Assembly: GCA_030280995.1 (NCBI GenBank)
Contig: JASXTE010000002.1
Coordinates: 30,144,683-30,208,682 of the forward strand
DNA from: Hemileia vastatrix
Lineage: Eukaryota > Basidiomycota > Pucciniomycetes > Pucciniales > Zaghouaniaceae
Direction of reading: 5' to 3'
Length of the DNA: 64,000 nucleotides
Below are positions 49,090-60,138 of the stretch, in pieces. Under the pieces are notes generated by a model. It saw only the letters and a program-made list of their open reading frames with translations, was not told the DNA's origin and ran no database searches. A program made the translations under genes and the position numbers. How positions within the stretch are numbered: position 1 is the first letter of the stretch; each line of letters opens with the position of its first letter.

Positions 49090-49140
49090 CACCACGGGAA
49101 ATCTGGGGGTGAACTGCTAGCAGTTCCCTCTATTTGAAAC
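49090..49140 (+). repeat. Left terminal inverted repeat
   Basis: Matches the reverse complement of 55279-55329. The shared core is AAATCTGGGGGTGAACT, then CAG-A(A/G)TTCCCTCT and TTTGAA. Confidence 0.7.
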
Positions 49141-49524
49141 TATCAGGAATTTATCAGGAAACTGTGGGGAAACCATCCTGAAACTGTCAGAAATATGTTT
49201 TTAAATCAGATGATGAAACATTGAAAAAATAAACTGTCACAGATTGAATCCAGAACCATCCCGCCTTGAGCAGAGCTTAGGAACCACATTGAACATCAGT
49301 TAATCTCAGGTTTGGCAAAAGGTTGAACAACATCACTTAGCATACCTTAATATTCAAATATTAAATTTGAATATATGTTGTGCGTTTGATATAGATGCAT
49401 ATGCATTTGAATTTGCATGGTGGATACTTATTGCATGTTAAAAATTGATGTGAAATGCATATCCAAAGTGTATGCATAATGACTATGAAGAATAAATATG
49501 CATAAAAAATATGCTTGGTGATTA

Positions 49525-49632
49525 TGCATAAAAATATGCATATTGAATATGCATAATAATATGCATATTGAATATGCATAAAAATATGAAAATTGAATAT
49601 GCATTAAAAATATGCATATTGAATATGCAAAA
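49525..49632. repeat. TATGCATATTGAA minisatellite
   Basis: About four units of 25-26 bp (AATATGCATATTGAATATGCATAA) in tandem, with looser TATGCAT-rich sequence on both sides (49390-49790). Each unit contains self-complementary ATATGCATAT. Minus-strand frames here are translations of the repeat, not genes. Confidence 0.7.
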
Positions 49633-49639
49633 AAAAGGT

Positions 49640-50399
49640 GCATATATGTATATGAATAAAATATATCAATATGCATATACATCTGTATAATGAATATGCA
49701 TATGCATATGCATAAATATGCATTATGATTGAAAAATGCAAAAAAATGATGCTTAACAAGTATATTTTATGCATAAATTGAAATATGCAATATGAATTCA
49801 TATTGCATACAAATAACACTGGCAAACCAACTTGACCAAAACTCATACTAAATTTTCATTCTGGACTAAAGGTGTGAGGGAAGGAAGAAAAACAGTCTGA
49901 CATTACAAAAATGCTACATGCACTCATTTTGTGGCAGAGCAAATGAGAAGTGCTGAATTATGGTTGGTGACCATAATTTAGTATGATATCATAATTTTAT
50001 TTAATTGTTTTCAATATTGAAAAGACTTTAGGTCGTTTGGTATGGATCTAGCTGTGCCAGGGTCTAATCTAATTATTTTAACAATTTCTTAATTATTAAC
50101 GGGTTTTAATACAAAAACAGGTTGTATTTTTTGTGGGATATTGGATATGATAAGGTCTTTTGTAAAAAAAACTTATATTGTTGAAAAATATTCCAGAATC
50201 AGATGTGGGATAATCACTACAAAAAATTGTAGTACTGTGGGCAAAAAAATATATGCACAAGCAGTAAAGAAAGGACTGAGTGAACCCTTTTTGTGCAGTG
50301 GGAATCATTAGAGTGGAATTGTGGATGAAAAATATAATTCTTAATTACTATTTTATTTAATCAAAAAATTTATAATATTAAAAAGAACTATTGATTCAT
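49640..50399. other. Internal spacer of the TIR element
   Basis: Sequence between the minisatellite and the tandem array. No gene. CACTACAAAAAA near 50217 resembles a transposon terminus, but no partner was found. Confidence 0.4.
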
Positions 50400-53300
50400 T
50401 GGTATTTGACCTTTGTGCCGCACTCATATTTATCATTTGATTGATTTTTTGTCACCATTATGTTATTAATATTATAAGTATAGAAAAAACTCATGTGCCA
50501 AATGCATACCAGGTGATGTTACACCTTTTATAAAATTATTAAATAAAGGTAAAAAAATATGAAAATGATTTGTTTTGCAAAAAATAAATTGATATCCAAA
50601 AGCAATATGAGGGATAAAAAGGTAAAATTAAAGGGATCAAATATGAAATAAAAAATTAAAGTAAAATTCCTGCCATCAAGAGCAAGTAGACATGATGGGG
50701 TGAATGCCCACCAGTGGCACTAAACTTGGACTATAATTTCTTTTTTGAAAAACAAAAAAGGTGCCAACCTGAGGTTTAACAAAACTTCAGAAGAACCATT
50801 TGGTCATATCAAACAACTTCTAGTGCAATTATTGAAGAAAAATTCATTTTCATTGCAATAGAGAGAATTGATCACATCAGACTGCATGTGACCAAAAGTG
50901 TCCAGCACAAGTTCAGCCAAACTTGTGCTGGACACTTTTATGATGGAGAGTAGCTAGGGTGGAATTTTTCTTCAGTTCATCTGGTATTTCTTATAAACAT
51001 GTCCACAGGTATTTGATCTTTGTGCCTCACTCATATTTATCATTTGAATGATTTTTTGTCACCATTATGTTATTAATATTATAAGTATAGCAAAAACTTG
51101 TGTACCAAATGCATACCAGGTGATGTTACACCTTTTATAAGATTATTAAATAAAGATAAAAAAATATGAAAATGATTTGTTTTACTAAAAGTAAATTGAT
51201 ATACAAAAGCAATATGAGGGATAAAAAGGTAAAATTAAAGGGATCAAATATGAAATAAAAAATTAAAATAAAATTACTGCCATCAAGAGCAAGTAGACAT
51301 GTTGGGGCAAATGCCCACCAGTGAGGCTAAACTTGGACTATTATTGCTTTTTTGAAAAACAAATAAGTGCCAACCTGAGGTTTAACAAAACTTCAGCAGA
51401 ACCATTTGACCATATCAAACAACTTCTAGTGCAATTATTGAGAGAGAATTGATCACACCAGACAGCATGTGACCAAAAGTGTCCAGCACAAGTTCAACCA
51501 AACTTGTGCTGGACACATTTATGACGGAGAGCAGCTAGGGTAGAAATTTTCTTCAGCTAATCTGGTATTTCTTATAAACATGTCAATTGGTATTTGATCT
51601 TTGTACCTCACTCATATATATCATTTGCTTAATTTATTGTCACCATTATATTATTCATATTATAAGTATAGAAAAAACTCATGTGCCAAATGCATACCAG
51701 GTGATGTTACACCTTTTATAATATTATGAAAAAAAAGTAAGAAAATATGAAAATGATTAGCTTTACAATAATTTAAATAGATATTTAAAAAAACAAAAAT
51801 AAAAAAGTAAAATTAATGTCAAAGATATCAATTGTGAAAAACAAAATACTAGTAAAATTCTTGCTCTCAAGAGCTAGTAGAAATGTTGAAACAAATAGGA
51901 GCCATCAGGGCTAAATTGTAATAAGTGACCTTTTTTTTAAAGATAAAAAATTATATACCTAAGGTTGGGAAGAAAAACAGGTGGATGATTCAGCTAAACA
52001 AAACTACTTGTAGTGAAATTTGATTAAAAAAGGTTTTTTTTTGCCATAGCGAGAATTGATCCCATCTGACTGTACTTGAACAAAAGTGTCCAGCACAAGT
52101 TTGGCCAAGCTTTTGCTGGACACTTTTATGATGGAGAGTAGCTTGGGTGGAATTTTTCTTCAGCTCCTTCATCTTGTATTTCTCATAAACATGTCTACTG
52201 GTATTTGATCAGTCTGTATCATTCATATTTATCATCCGATTTATATTTAATCACCATTATATTATTAATGTTATTACTATAGCAAAAACTTGTGTGCCAA
52301 ATGCATACCAGATGAAGTTATACCTTCAATAATTCTTTAAAATAGATGTAAATAAATATGGAAATGATTAGTTTTACTAAAGTTAAATAGAAATTTAAAA
52401 GTAAAAAGAGGAATAAAAGAGTAAAAAAAAAGTCAAAGAGTTCAAATATGAAAAAAATACTGGTAAAATTCCTGCTATCAAGAGCAAGTAGAGGTGTTAA
52501 AGTAAATGGGAGCCATCAGGGCTAAATTGTAATAAGTGAGATTTTCTTTAAAGATAAAAAATTATACACCTGATATTGGGCAGAACAGCAGGTGGATGAT
52601 TCAGCTAAACCAAACTACTTCTAGTGAAATTTGAGAGAAAAAAATTTTGTTGCCATACAGTGAATTGATCTCATCTGACTGCACATGACCAAAAGTGTCA
52701 AGCACAAGTTTGGCCAAACTTGTGCTGGACACTTCTATGATGGAGATTTGCCGGGGTAGAATTTTTCTTCAGTTCATCTGGTATGTCTTATAAACATGTC
52801 TACTGGTATTTTATGTTTGTGCCTCACTCATAAATATTATTTGATTAATTTTTGGTCACCCTTATATTATTAATTTTATAAGTATAGAAAAAACTCATGT
52901 GCCAAATGCATACCAGGTGATGTTAAGCCATTTATAATATTATTAAATAAATGTATAAATATATGAAAATAATTTATTTTAAAAATTATTAATTGATATC
53001 CAAAGGCAATATGATGTATAAAAAATCAAGTTAAAAGGATCAAATATGAAAAAAGACATCCAAGTAATATTCCTACTATCAAAGGCCAGTAGAGGTGTTG
53101 AAGCAAATAAGAGCCATCAGGGATAAATTTTACTAAATTTACTTTTTTTTAAAGATAAAAAATTGTGCACCTGTGGTTTGGATGAACTATAGGTGGAAAA
53201 CTTGGCTATATAAAACTACTTCAAGTGAAGTTTTTTATCAAATATTTTTTTCATTGCCATAGAGAGAATTGATCTCATGTGACTGCACCTTACCAAAAGT

Positions 53301-54640
53301 GTCCAGCAAAAGTTTGGCCAAACTTGTGCTGGACACTTTTTTAATGGTTAGTATTTTGGGTGCAGGCCTTCTTCAGTGCAACTGGTATTTTTTTTAAACA
53401 TATTCACTGGGATTTGATCTTTCTGTTTTATTAATATTTTATCATTTGATCAATTTTTTGTCACCAGTATATTATTATTTTTATTAGTATAGCAAAAAAA
53501 CATATGCCAAATGCTTACAGGGTGATGTTAAACCTTTAATAATTTTATTAAATACGGGCAAAAAATTATGAAAAAAATTTGTTTTACATAAAGTTATTTG
53601 ATATCTAAAAGAAAAAAAGGAATAAAAAGAAATAGGTTGAATAAAAGGGATTCTATATGAAATTAAAAATTCAAGCTAAATGCCTACTTTCAACGCTCAG
53701 AAGAGGTGTTGGATAAAATGTGCACCATCAGGAATAAAATTGTACTTAATTTGATCTTTTGTAAAACTAAATTAAGTTTTCAACTGATTTTCTTCCAATA
53801 TTTAGTTGTACACTTTGTCTATATCAAATTACTTCTATTACCATTGTTGACCAAATTACATCCTCATTTCCATATGCAGAATTGATCCCATATGGCTGGA
53901 CCAGGCCAAAGGTGTCAACCACAAGTTTGAGAATTATTCTGGTGGACACTTTTATGATGGACAGTAGTTGGGTGCAACTCTTCTTTAGTTAATCTAGTAT
54001 TCCCCATAAACATTTTCAACTTATTTTTGGGCAAAAATCAGGTAAAAAGTTTGTCCATATCAAATTACTTCTAATGCCATGATTGACTAAAAATTAATTT
54101 TCATTACCATATAGAGAGTTGATCCCATATGACTGGATCTGGAAAAAGTGTCACCACAATTTTTGATAAACTTAAGTTTAAAAATTTTATGATGGAAAGT
54201 AATTGCAAGTCTACTTCATTTCATCAAGTAATCCTCATAAAAAGTTCCACCTATATCTTGGCCAAACTTCAGGTGGACACTTTGTCCATATTAAATTAAT
54301 TCCAGTTCCATGTTGATAAAAAACTGATACTTATTGCCATATATAGATATTAAACCAATCTGACTGTGCCTTTCCAAAAGTGTCTACCAGAATTATGGCT
54401 AAACCTCAGTTGGACACTTTTAGGATGCAGAGTAGCTAGGGCAAAAGTATTCTTCAGTTATTTTGGTATTCATAATAAATTTATCCTCCTGAAGTTTAGC
54501 CTAACTTCAGGTGGAAAATTTTGGAAAGCACCGGTTAGTCACTATCCATCAGAAAAGTTTTCACCAAAATTTTGGCTAAAATTGTGGTGGACCCCTTTGA
54601 TCAGCCACAGTCAGATGAGATCAAATCTTTAGATGGAAAT
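50400..54640. repeat. Tandem array of units of about 0.6 kb, each with a hairpin
   Basis: Units begin near 50400, 51008, 51590, 52198, 52806 and 53405 at GTATTTGA(T/C)CTTTGTGCC-like sequence and share ATGCATACCAGGTGATGTTA, a coding-free middle and a strong inverted repeat. Hairpin arms (AAAAGTGTCCAGCACAAGTT and its complement) start at 50894, 51475, 52082, 52691 and 53295. Degenerate versions lie near 53907, 54126, 54373 and 54545 in shortened units. The last part (about 54590-54700) reads in the opposite direction. Confidence 0.8.
50894..50939. repeat. Perfect 20-bp-arm hairpin, best copy
   Basis: Arm AAAAGTGTCCAGCACAAGTT (50894-50913), six-base loop CAGCCA, complementary arm 50920-50939. 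It lies in the first array unit; other units keep the pairing with one to a few mismatches. Confidence 0.85.
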
Positions 54641-55278
54641 GAGGATGATATTTTGGTCAATCATGGAAATAGAAGTAGTTTGATGTGGCCAAATCATATC
54701 CCTAAAGGTCAGACAAACCTCATAAGAACAATTTTTAACAGGGAGTAACTGAGAGAAATCCATTTATCAGAAGGAAAATCTTTTATTGGATAGATTCCAA
54801 GGTTTCATATTTGTGTATTATGGTAAGTATTAATTTTGAAAGTGTCTGTCCAAGAAATTTCATTGCCCATCATGACACAGTTTGTTTTAAATGTTTCAAA
54901 CTGCGTGATACAGTATTAAGGTGTCACATTGTATAATTAAGTTCTATTAAGTGCCCTCCTATGATGCCTAAATTTATAATTTAATATCTTACATAATAAT
55001 TATTTTTTATATAAGCTCATCAATATTTTATTTTTTATCAAATTTAATAGAGCAACTGTCCTGACTTATTATATATGGATAAGCTTAGGTTAGATCAATT
55101 TGTGCTCAATTTGTGCTCAATAGAGGACCAAAATCAAGTTCTGGTGATCAACTTGTGCATTATTTGGAATCAGTTGATATTCTATCTTTAATCAATCTGA
55201 GAATAAATTTACTTCCAATACAATTTTGTATATTTTTATAAAGTGAGAATAACCCTGGAATAATAAGAGACACTCTGG

Positions 55279-55329
55279 AGTTCAAAGAGAGGGAATTTCT
55301 GGAAGTTCACCCCCAGATTTTTTGAGGTG
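55279..55329 (-). repeat. Right terminal inverted repeat
   Basis: Inverted partner of 49090-49140, ending TTTTTTGAGGTG followed by AT. Confidence 0.7.
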
Positions 55330-55331
55330 AT

Positions 55332-56153
55332 TGGAGATCTAAATTGATTGATAGATTCATTATTCTAAATATATATAATTTCTTTTATATATTATTTCAC
55401 TTCTACTTTCCCAGTTATATGCTTCACTAAAATTTAATTATACAATTAAAAATATTCAATTTATCAAAAAAAATCACAAGTTACACTAGTGTACAAATTT
55501 CAGTAAATTAAAGATTGAATAATGCCACTAAATTAATTCAACTTAGATATGAAAGTGAATAATGAATGACTCAAAGAAAAAAATTAATCTTTAATTGTCC
55601 ATTAATTTTTTTTCTTTTTACTTAAATAAGAATAGAATAATACATGGTTTTACTTTAGTTATTAATAAGAAAAAACTTATTTCAAAAATTGGAAAATTTT
55701 TAATATTTTTAAAAACAATATTAATAGTACAAATCTATTTATATTGATTCACATGATCTTTCAGGAACTAAAAATATTTTATATTTTTAGTTTCTGTTTG
55801 CAATAATTAAGCAAGTTACAAAGCTATACTTTTTTTCTTATATTTTAATATATTATATTTTATTTTACATGTAGCAATGATAATTTTTTATTGTAATAAG
55901 ATTTTTCAATTTTTACATCCACTTTTTTCATATTTTTTCTGTTTTAGGTTTTTCACTAGATTATATATAATCATCAGCTTCATAAAAAGGTTTTATAGAT
56001 GTGTGTTTAAATATATCATTATACCACTAAACTAAATCTATACCTGTACAATAAAATCACATTTTTACCTATCACTACTTAATGGTCTTTTCCTTATTTT
56101 ATTAACATGTATATCAGAATCTTTTTCTGTATTTAATTTTTTAATATCTTTAG
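55332..56153. other. AT-rich interval, nothing recognised
   Basis: Very AT-rich. No gene, RNA or repeat supported. Confidence 0.5.
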
Positions 56154-56992
56154 TGTCAGACAGGCTACTAGACTTACCCAGTAAAATAATTAATTATCTT
56201 ACTGAGATGAAGCCACGCCTTTTAATCCTTATTAATAATTAATTATTTACAAACTATTTATGTATTACTGACAACTAATTAGCTAAGTACAATAAGTAAT
56301 GTAAATAATTAATAAAAATAAGTAACTGTCACAGACATTTTTTTCCCTAACACCATGCTCAATAATACAGATGAGAGGGAATAAAAATAGTATTAAAAAT
56401 ATAAAAAGAAAAAGAAAAAACTTTTCAAATTCCTTTATTTAGATTTTGTTGAATCTACATTTTAATTCAAATTCCTTTATTTAGATTTTGTTGAATCTAC
56501 ATTTTAAATCAAATGTTTTTGTACTAAATGTGAAGGACCAAGGGATTTAAATTTTTATTTCACATAAAATGATATCTTTTATTAATGCACTATTTAGTAT
56601 ATTTTTTGTTTCATATACACTCTTTATTTAGATTCTTTTTCCCACACCCTTGCATCAGGTGGTGTTAAATCTGTGTCTTTATTTCTCTCATCTTTGCCTA
56701 TAAAGGCCCTCTCTTTTTGTACTTTTCAAAAAATTCCTTTTTACTTACATTATTAAAAACCTATACTACCATTAAACATTTATTACTATTTATTACTGTC
56801 TTTAGTACTTACAATCTCGTAGTTCTTAACCCAATAGTTATAATAATAACTAAAACCTTACCTCATATCATTGAGTATTAAATCTTTCAAACTATAAGAG
56901 AAATACGTACATTATCTCGAGTCCTTTAAATCCACTGTGGAAATCCTTGAACTACCTTGAAAATCTTCTAGAGGTAAAAGTGGACCCTGACA
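56154..56992 (+). repeat. Family A LTR, longer copy
   Basis: 839 bp from TGTCAGACAGGCTACTAGAC to GTGGACCCTGACA, matching the solo LTR at 45923. A 42-bp tandem duplication (56427-56468 and 56469-56510, ATTCCTTTATTTAGATTTTG) explains part of the extra length. TATAAAGG at about 56700 gives a plus orientation. No matching target duplication follows. Instead GGAGGCCTTACCC-like sequence stands where a primer-binding site would be, so it looks like the 5' LTR of a plus-strand element. Confidence 0.75.
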
Positions 56993-57207
56993 ATTGGAGG
57001 CCTTACCCAATTGTCGACGGCGCATCATTATCTTGAGGACTGGAGACCGTGGGACCATTGCCATTGAGGTACCTATAAGGACAAGTGGACGACGAAAATA
57101 ACAAATATCATACATCATGTGACTTAATTGTTGTTGCAAACGGGAATCGAACCGCGCTCCAAAACTTAAGCTTATATAATAACTAATAGTTATATAATTT
57201 GTGGTAA
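56993..57207 (+). other. Leader-like sequence after the family A LTR
   Basis: TTGGAGGCCTTACCC right after the LTR could be a primer-binding site. The rest has no recognised gene. The minus strand at about 57137-57160 carries GGTTCGATTCC, a perfect Pol III B-box/T-loop word, but no D-arm, A box or acceptor stem is found. The sequence then meets the truncated 3' end of an oppositely oriented gypsy pol. Confidence 0.45.
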
Positions 57208-60000
57208 TTATTGAGGGTTCAATGGCTTTCTTAACCTATGCGCTAAGCGCTCATCCCAATATTTAACTGACTTGTCCCAGATCTGCATCATTCTTTCATA
57301 CGCCTTCTTCACAAACTCATCTTTCCTTTCAAGCTGCGCTTTCCTCGCTAGAATCAAATCTTCAGTTGAGTGCACTTGATCCCAGTCACATCCTAGAAAA
57401 GATCCAGCCTCCAGATCAATAGGTAATACCTCCCTTTGACCAAACATCAGTTCATATGGTGAAAACCCTTTTGTCCTTTTAACTGAAATCCCGTCTGCAA
57501 ACAAAACTAATGGCAAGTAGTTCTTCCACTTTGCCCCATTATTTCCACATAATTAAACTAGCGCATCCTTTATAACTTGATGCCCTCTTTCTATCATTCC
57601 CTCTGCTTCAGAATAATATGGTGTTGCAACTCGTAAATTTGCACCAATACCTTTTACTACCTCTTGGAATTCTCCAGAAAATTCAGCGCCACCATCTACA
57701 GTTACCATCTTCATTACCCCATACCTGTAAATCCATTCTTTCTTCAAAAATTCAGCTACATTACTTGCCTTAAGATTTACCAACGGCGCTGCTTCAACCC
57801 ATCCTGATAGATCATCCCTGGCCACTACCAAGTATTTAAAGTGTCCTTCTTTTATATGAACTGCATCTAAACTGACACTACCAAAAACAGTATCTTTGCC
57901 CTTTGCTCTACCTTTCTCTTTTGGCTTTCTGTAACTCCTGCGCTGACATTCAGGACAAGATTTAACCCAATCTCTTACTTCATTCTTCATATTGGGCCAC
58001 CAGAATCTTTCCCTAACTCTGTGATACATCTCATCTTGACCTCTATGTCATAAATTCTCATTCAACTTCCTGAGAATCTTCTCCTTCCCTTCCCTAGTTT
58101 GAATAACTAACTGAGGAGACAAAGCTCGATTCTTCCATAACTTCTCATTTTTAATAAAGTAACCCTTAGCATGCTTCTTAATATTGCGCCAAACCTTTTT
58201 TTTGCAAAAATCTGGTCGACTACTACCTTCCAAATATAACCATAACAACTCTACTCCCTCATCAGTAGATGTTTTGTCTTCAAAATACTCCCCCTCTTTG
58301 AGATGAGTCCTACTGTCATGACTTTCCCTTGAATTATCTTCATCATCTGACTCTTCCACTACCTCACCTTGCGCACTTCTTGTCTCTTTGTTAGCTTCAG
58401 TGTCCCCTAAATTGAGTTGCAGACTACCCTTGCTACAAACATCCTTTGCATCGTCAATATCTAGTTTTAGATTTTTATGAACATTCCATGTTACTAGTTT
58501 ATTGTCATTGCGGACAATACTGCCTGCTAGTTTATTGTAATCGCGGAATTTACTATCAAATCTTTCATAACAATAATCTATCCCATTTACCCATCACTTA
58601 TCTTCTTCAAATTCTTCCGCTTCCGAGTCCTCTTCACACAACGTTCTTCTTGACAATGAATCCGGAATAGTGAACGATTTTCCTGGCTTATGGACTAAAT
58701 CAAAAGAAAACAAATTAATCTGCTCTACTCACCTTGTCATGGGCGCATCTGGTAAACTCAGGCTACTAATCATTTGCACCAACAATAGCGCATCAACCTG
58801 CAACTCAAAATGTTACCCCCAAAGCATCCATTGTAGCTTCTTAAGAATTTTTGCTACTCCGCATAACTCCAGCTTGGACTGAGAGTACCTGGACTCCACT
58901 TTGGTAAAAGTCTTAGACTCATAAAGGACAGGTCTATCATTACCTTCCTCATCCTCCTTCATCAAAACTGCACCCACCACGGACACACTAGAATCCACCG
59001 CTAGAGTAATTTTCCCAGCGCCTGGTCCATACTCCAATTTCTTCAAAAGAATATCTTTCCCTACAATCCTTTTCAATAACTCGAATGACTCCATGCATTC
59101 CTCTTTCCAATCCCATACAACATCTTTTATCGTTAAGCACTGTAAAGGTGAAGAAAACAAATTAAAATCTCAAATAAACATTCTTACATATGTACAGATG
59201 CCTAAAAACCCTCTAACTTCCTTTTGTATTTCTTGGTCTTGGCCATGTAAGTACCTTATTCCTCTGTTTTTCAGCAACAATTCTCCCTTCCTTGCATACC
59301 ACATGTCCCACTATATCTAGCGCTGGAACACAAAAAGCAAATTTGGACCCAGAAATCATTAATCCTGCCTCCTCTATCCTAAATAGCACTCTTTCCAGAG
59401 TAATCGCATATTCCCAAACAAACTTTAAAATATATGGATTCTCTTCTAACACTTCCCCATCATAATCACTGGCTGGTCCTTTTATACCGCCATCATCAAT
59501 GAAAATTACCACTTGTTCTGGAATTTCATCCCGCAATATCCCCATAATCTGTGCTTGATATACCGCCACAGAATTTGTTGCGCCTTGCGGTAACCTTGTC
59601 AACCTGAAGCACTCCAGTGGTGTTTCAAACGTCATCATGGGTCTGGATGATTCATCCAATTTCCCCTCATTGTATCCTCCCATAATATCACCTAATCCAT
59701 AACATGCACGTCCCGCAAAAGAATCCACAAACTCCTCTGGCATTGGTGGCATCCCTGCGTCCTTTACTGTAACCTTGTTCATCTCCCTATGATCATGAAC
59801 AACCCTTAATTTACCATTATGTTTAACAACACAAAACACTGGACTTGAATAACTAGACATAGACTGTTCATACAAGCCAGAATTTAACCTTCCCCTAATT
59901 AATTCTGCATACTCTTCTCTTATAGCCACTGGTATTGGAAAGGCCTTCTTCTACCACGGTGCATGAGGTACAACTGGAACAATATAAGGTTGTATCGAAA
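57208..60000 (-). pseudogene. Gypsy3: gypsy pol fragment (RT, RNase H, integrase)
   Basis: Minus-strand RT starts in PYIVPVVPHAPW (about 59990, with a TAG at about 59951), then YSSPVFCVVKHNGKLRVVHD, LTRLPQGATNSVAVYQAQIM and IFIDDGG (catalytic DD, about 59500). RNase H: LAVDSSVSVVGAVLMKEDEE and ESRYSQSKLELCGVAKIL; tether HKPGKSFTIPDSLSRR (about 58680). Integrase: YHRVRERFWWPN, CPECQRR, SLDAVHIK (Asp), VTVDGGAEFSGEF (Asp), YYSEAEGMIERGHQV (Glu), so the triad is intact. It stops at 57208 in KPLNPQ, before the usual end, and at 60000 it is cut by copia sequence. Single stops and frameshifts (near 59950, 59210, 58810, 58030, 57550) separate long open parts. It is richer in CpG than Gypsy1 and Gypsy2 and has no visible chromodomain, so it is another lineage. 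Confidence 0.9.
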
Positions 60001-60138
60001 CCTTTAAGTTATTATCAGAGATTTGTTAGTATAATAGCCCCGTTAACTGTTTTAATAGATATTCAATCACCTTTAAGTTATTATCAGAGATTTGTTAGTA
60101 TAATAGCCCCGTTAACTGTTTTAATAGATATTCAATCA
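60001..60138. repeat. Copia LTR repeat unit A, two perfect tandem copies
   Basis: The 69-bp unit CCTTTAAGTTATTATCAGAG...ATTCAATCA occurs at 60001-60069 and 60070-60138 without a difference, and again at 60312-60380. Perfect identity means recent duplication. The unit contains TGTTAGTATAATAGCCCC, a possible LTR end (CTAACA on the sense strand). Confidence 0.85.

Larger units (their letters stand above)
49090..55329. mobile_element. 6.2-kb non-coding element with terminal inverted repeats
   Basis: The left end CACCACGGGAAATCTGGGGG continues TGAACTGCTAGCAGTTCCCTC; the right end, reversed, reads CACCTCAAAAAATCTGGGGG then TGAACTTCCAGAAATTCCCTC. Similarity runs about 50 bp. AT flanks both ends, a possible 2-bp target duplication, and 2-3 bp is usual in the CACTA group. 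No open frame looks like a protein. The inside holds a TATGCAT minisatellite, a spacer and a long-monomer tandem array. Similar terminal sequence occurs at 2417 near a Plavaka-like transposase relic, so this is probably a non-autonomous DNA transposon of that family. Confidence 0.65.

Noticed and set aside
49361..49846. His/Tyr/Ile-rich proteins on the minus strand
   Set aside because: They are translations of the TATGCAT minisatellite in different frames.
50210..50330. CACTACAAAAAA as the end of a CACTA or hAT-type MITE
   Set aside because: No inverted partner or target duplication was found nearby, and the word is easily met in AT-rich DNA.
50400..54640. CRISPR-like array
   Set aside because: Units are about 600 bp and wholly repeated, with no short repeats separated by unique spacers. 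The DNA is eukaryotic.
57121..57200. A tRNA gene on the minus strand, from GGTTCGATTCC
   Set aside because: No D-arm, A box, anticodon arm or acceptor pairing could be found upstream, and the T-stem pairs poorly.
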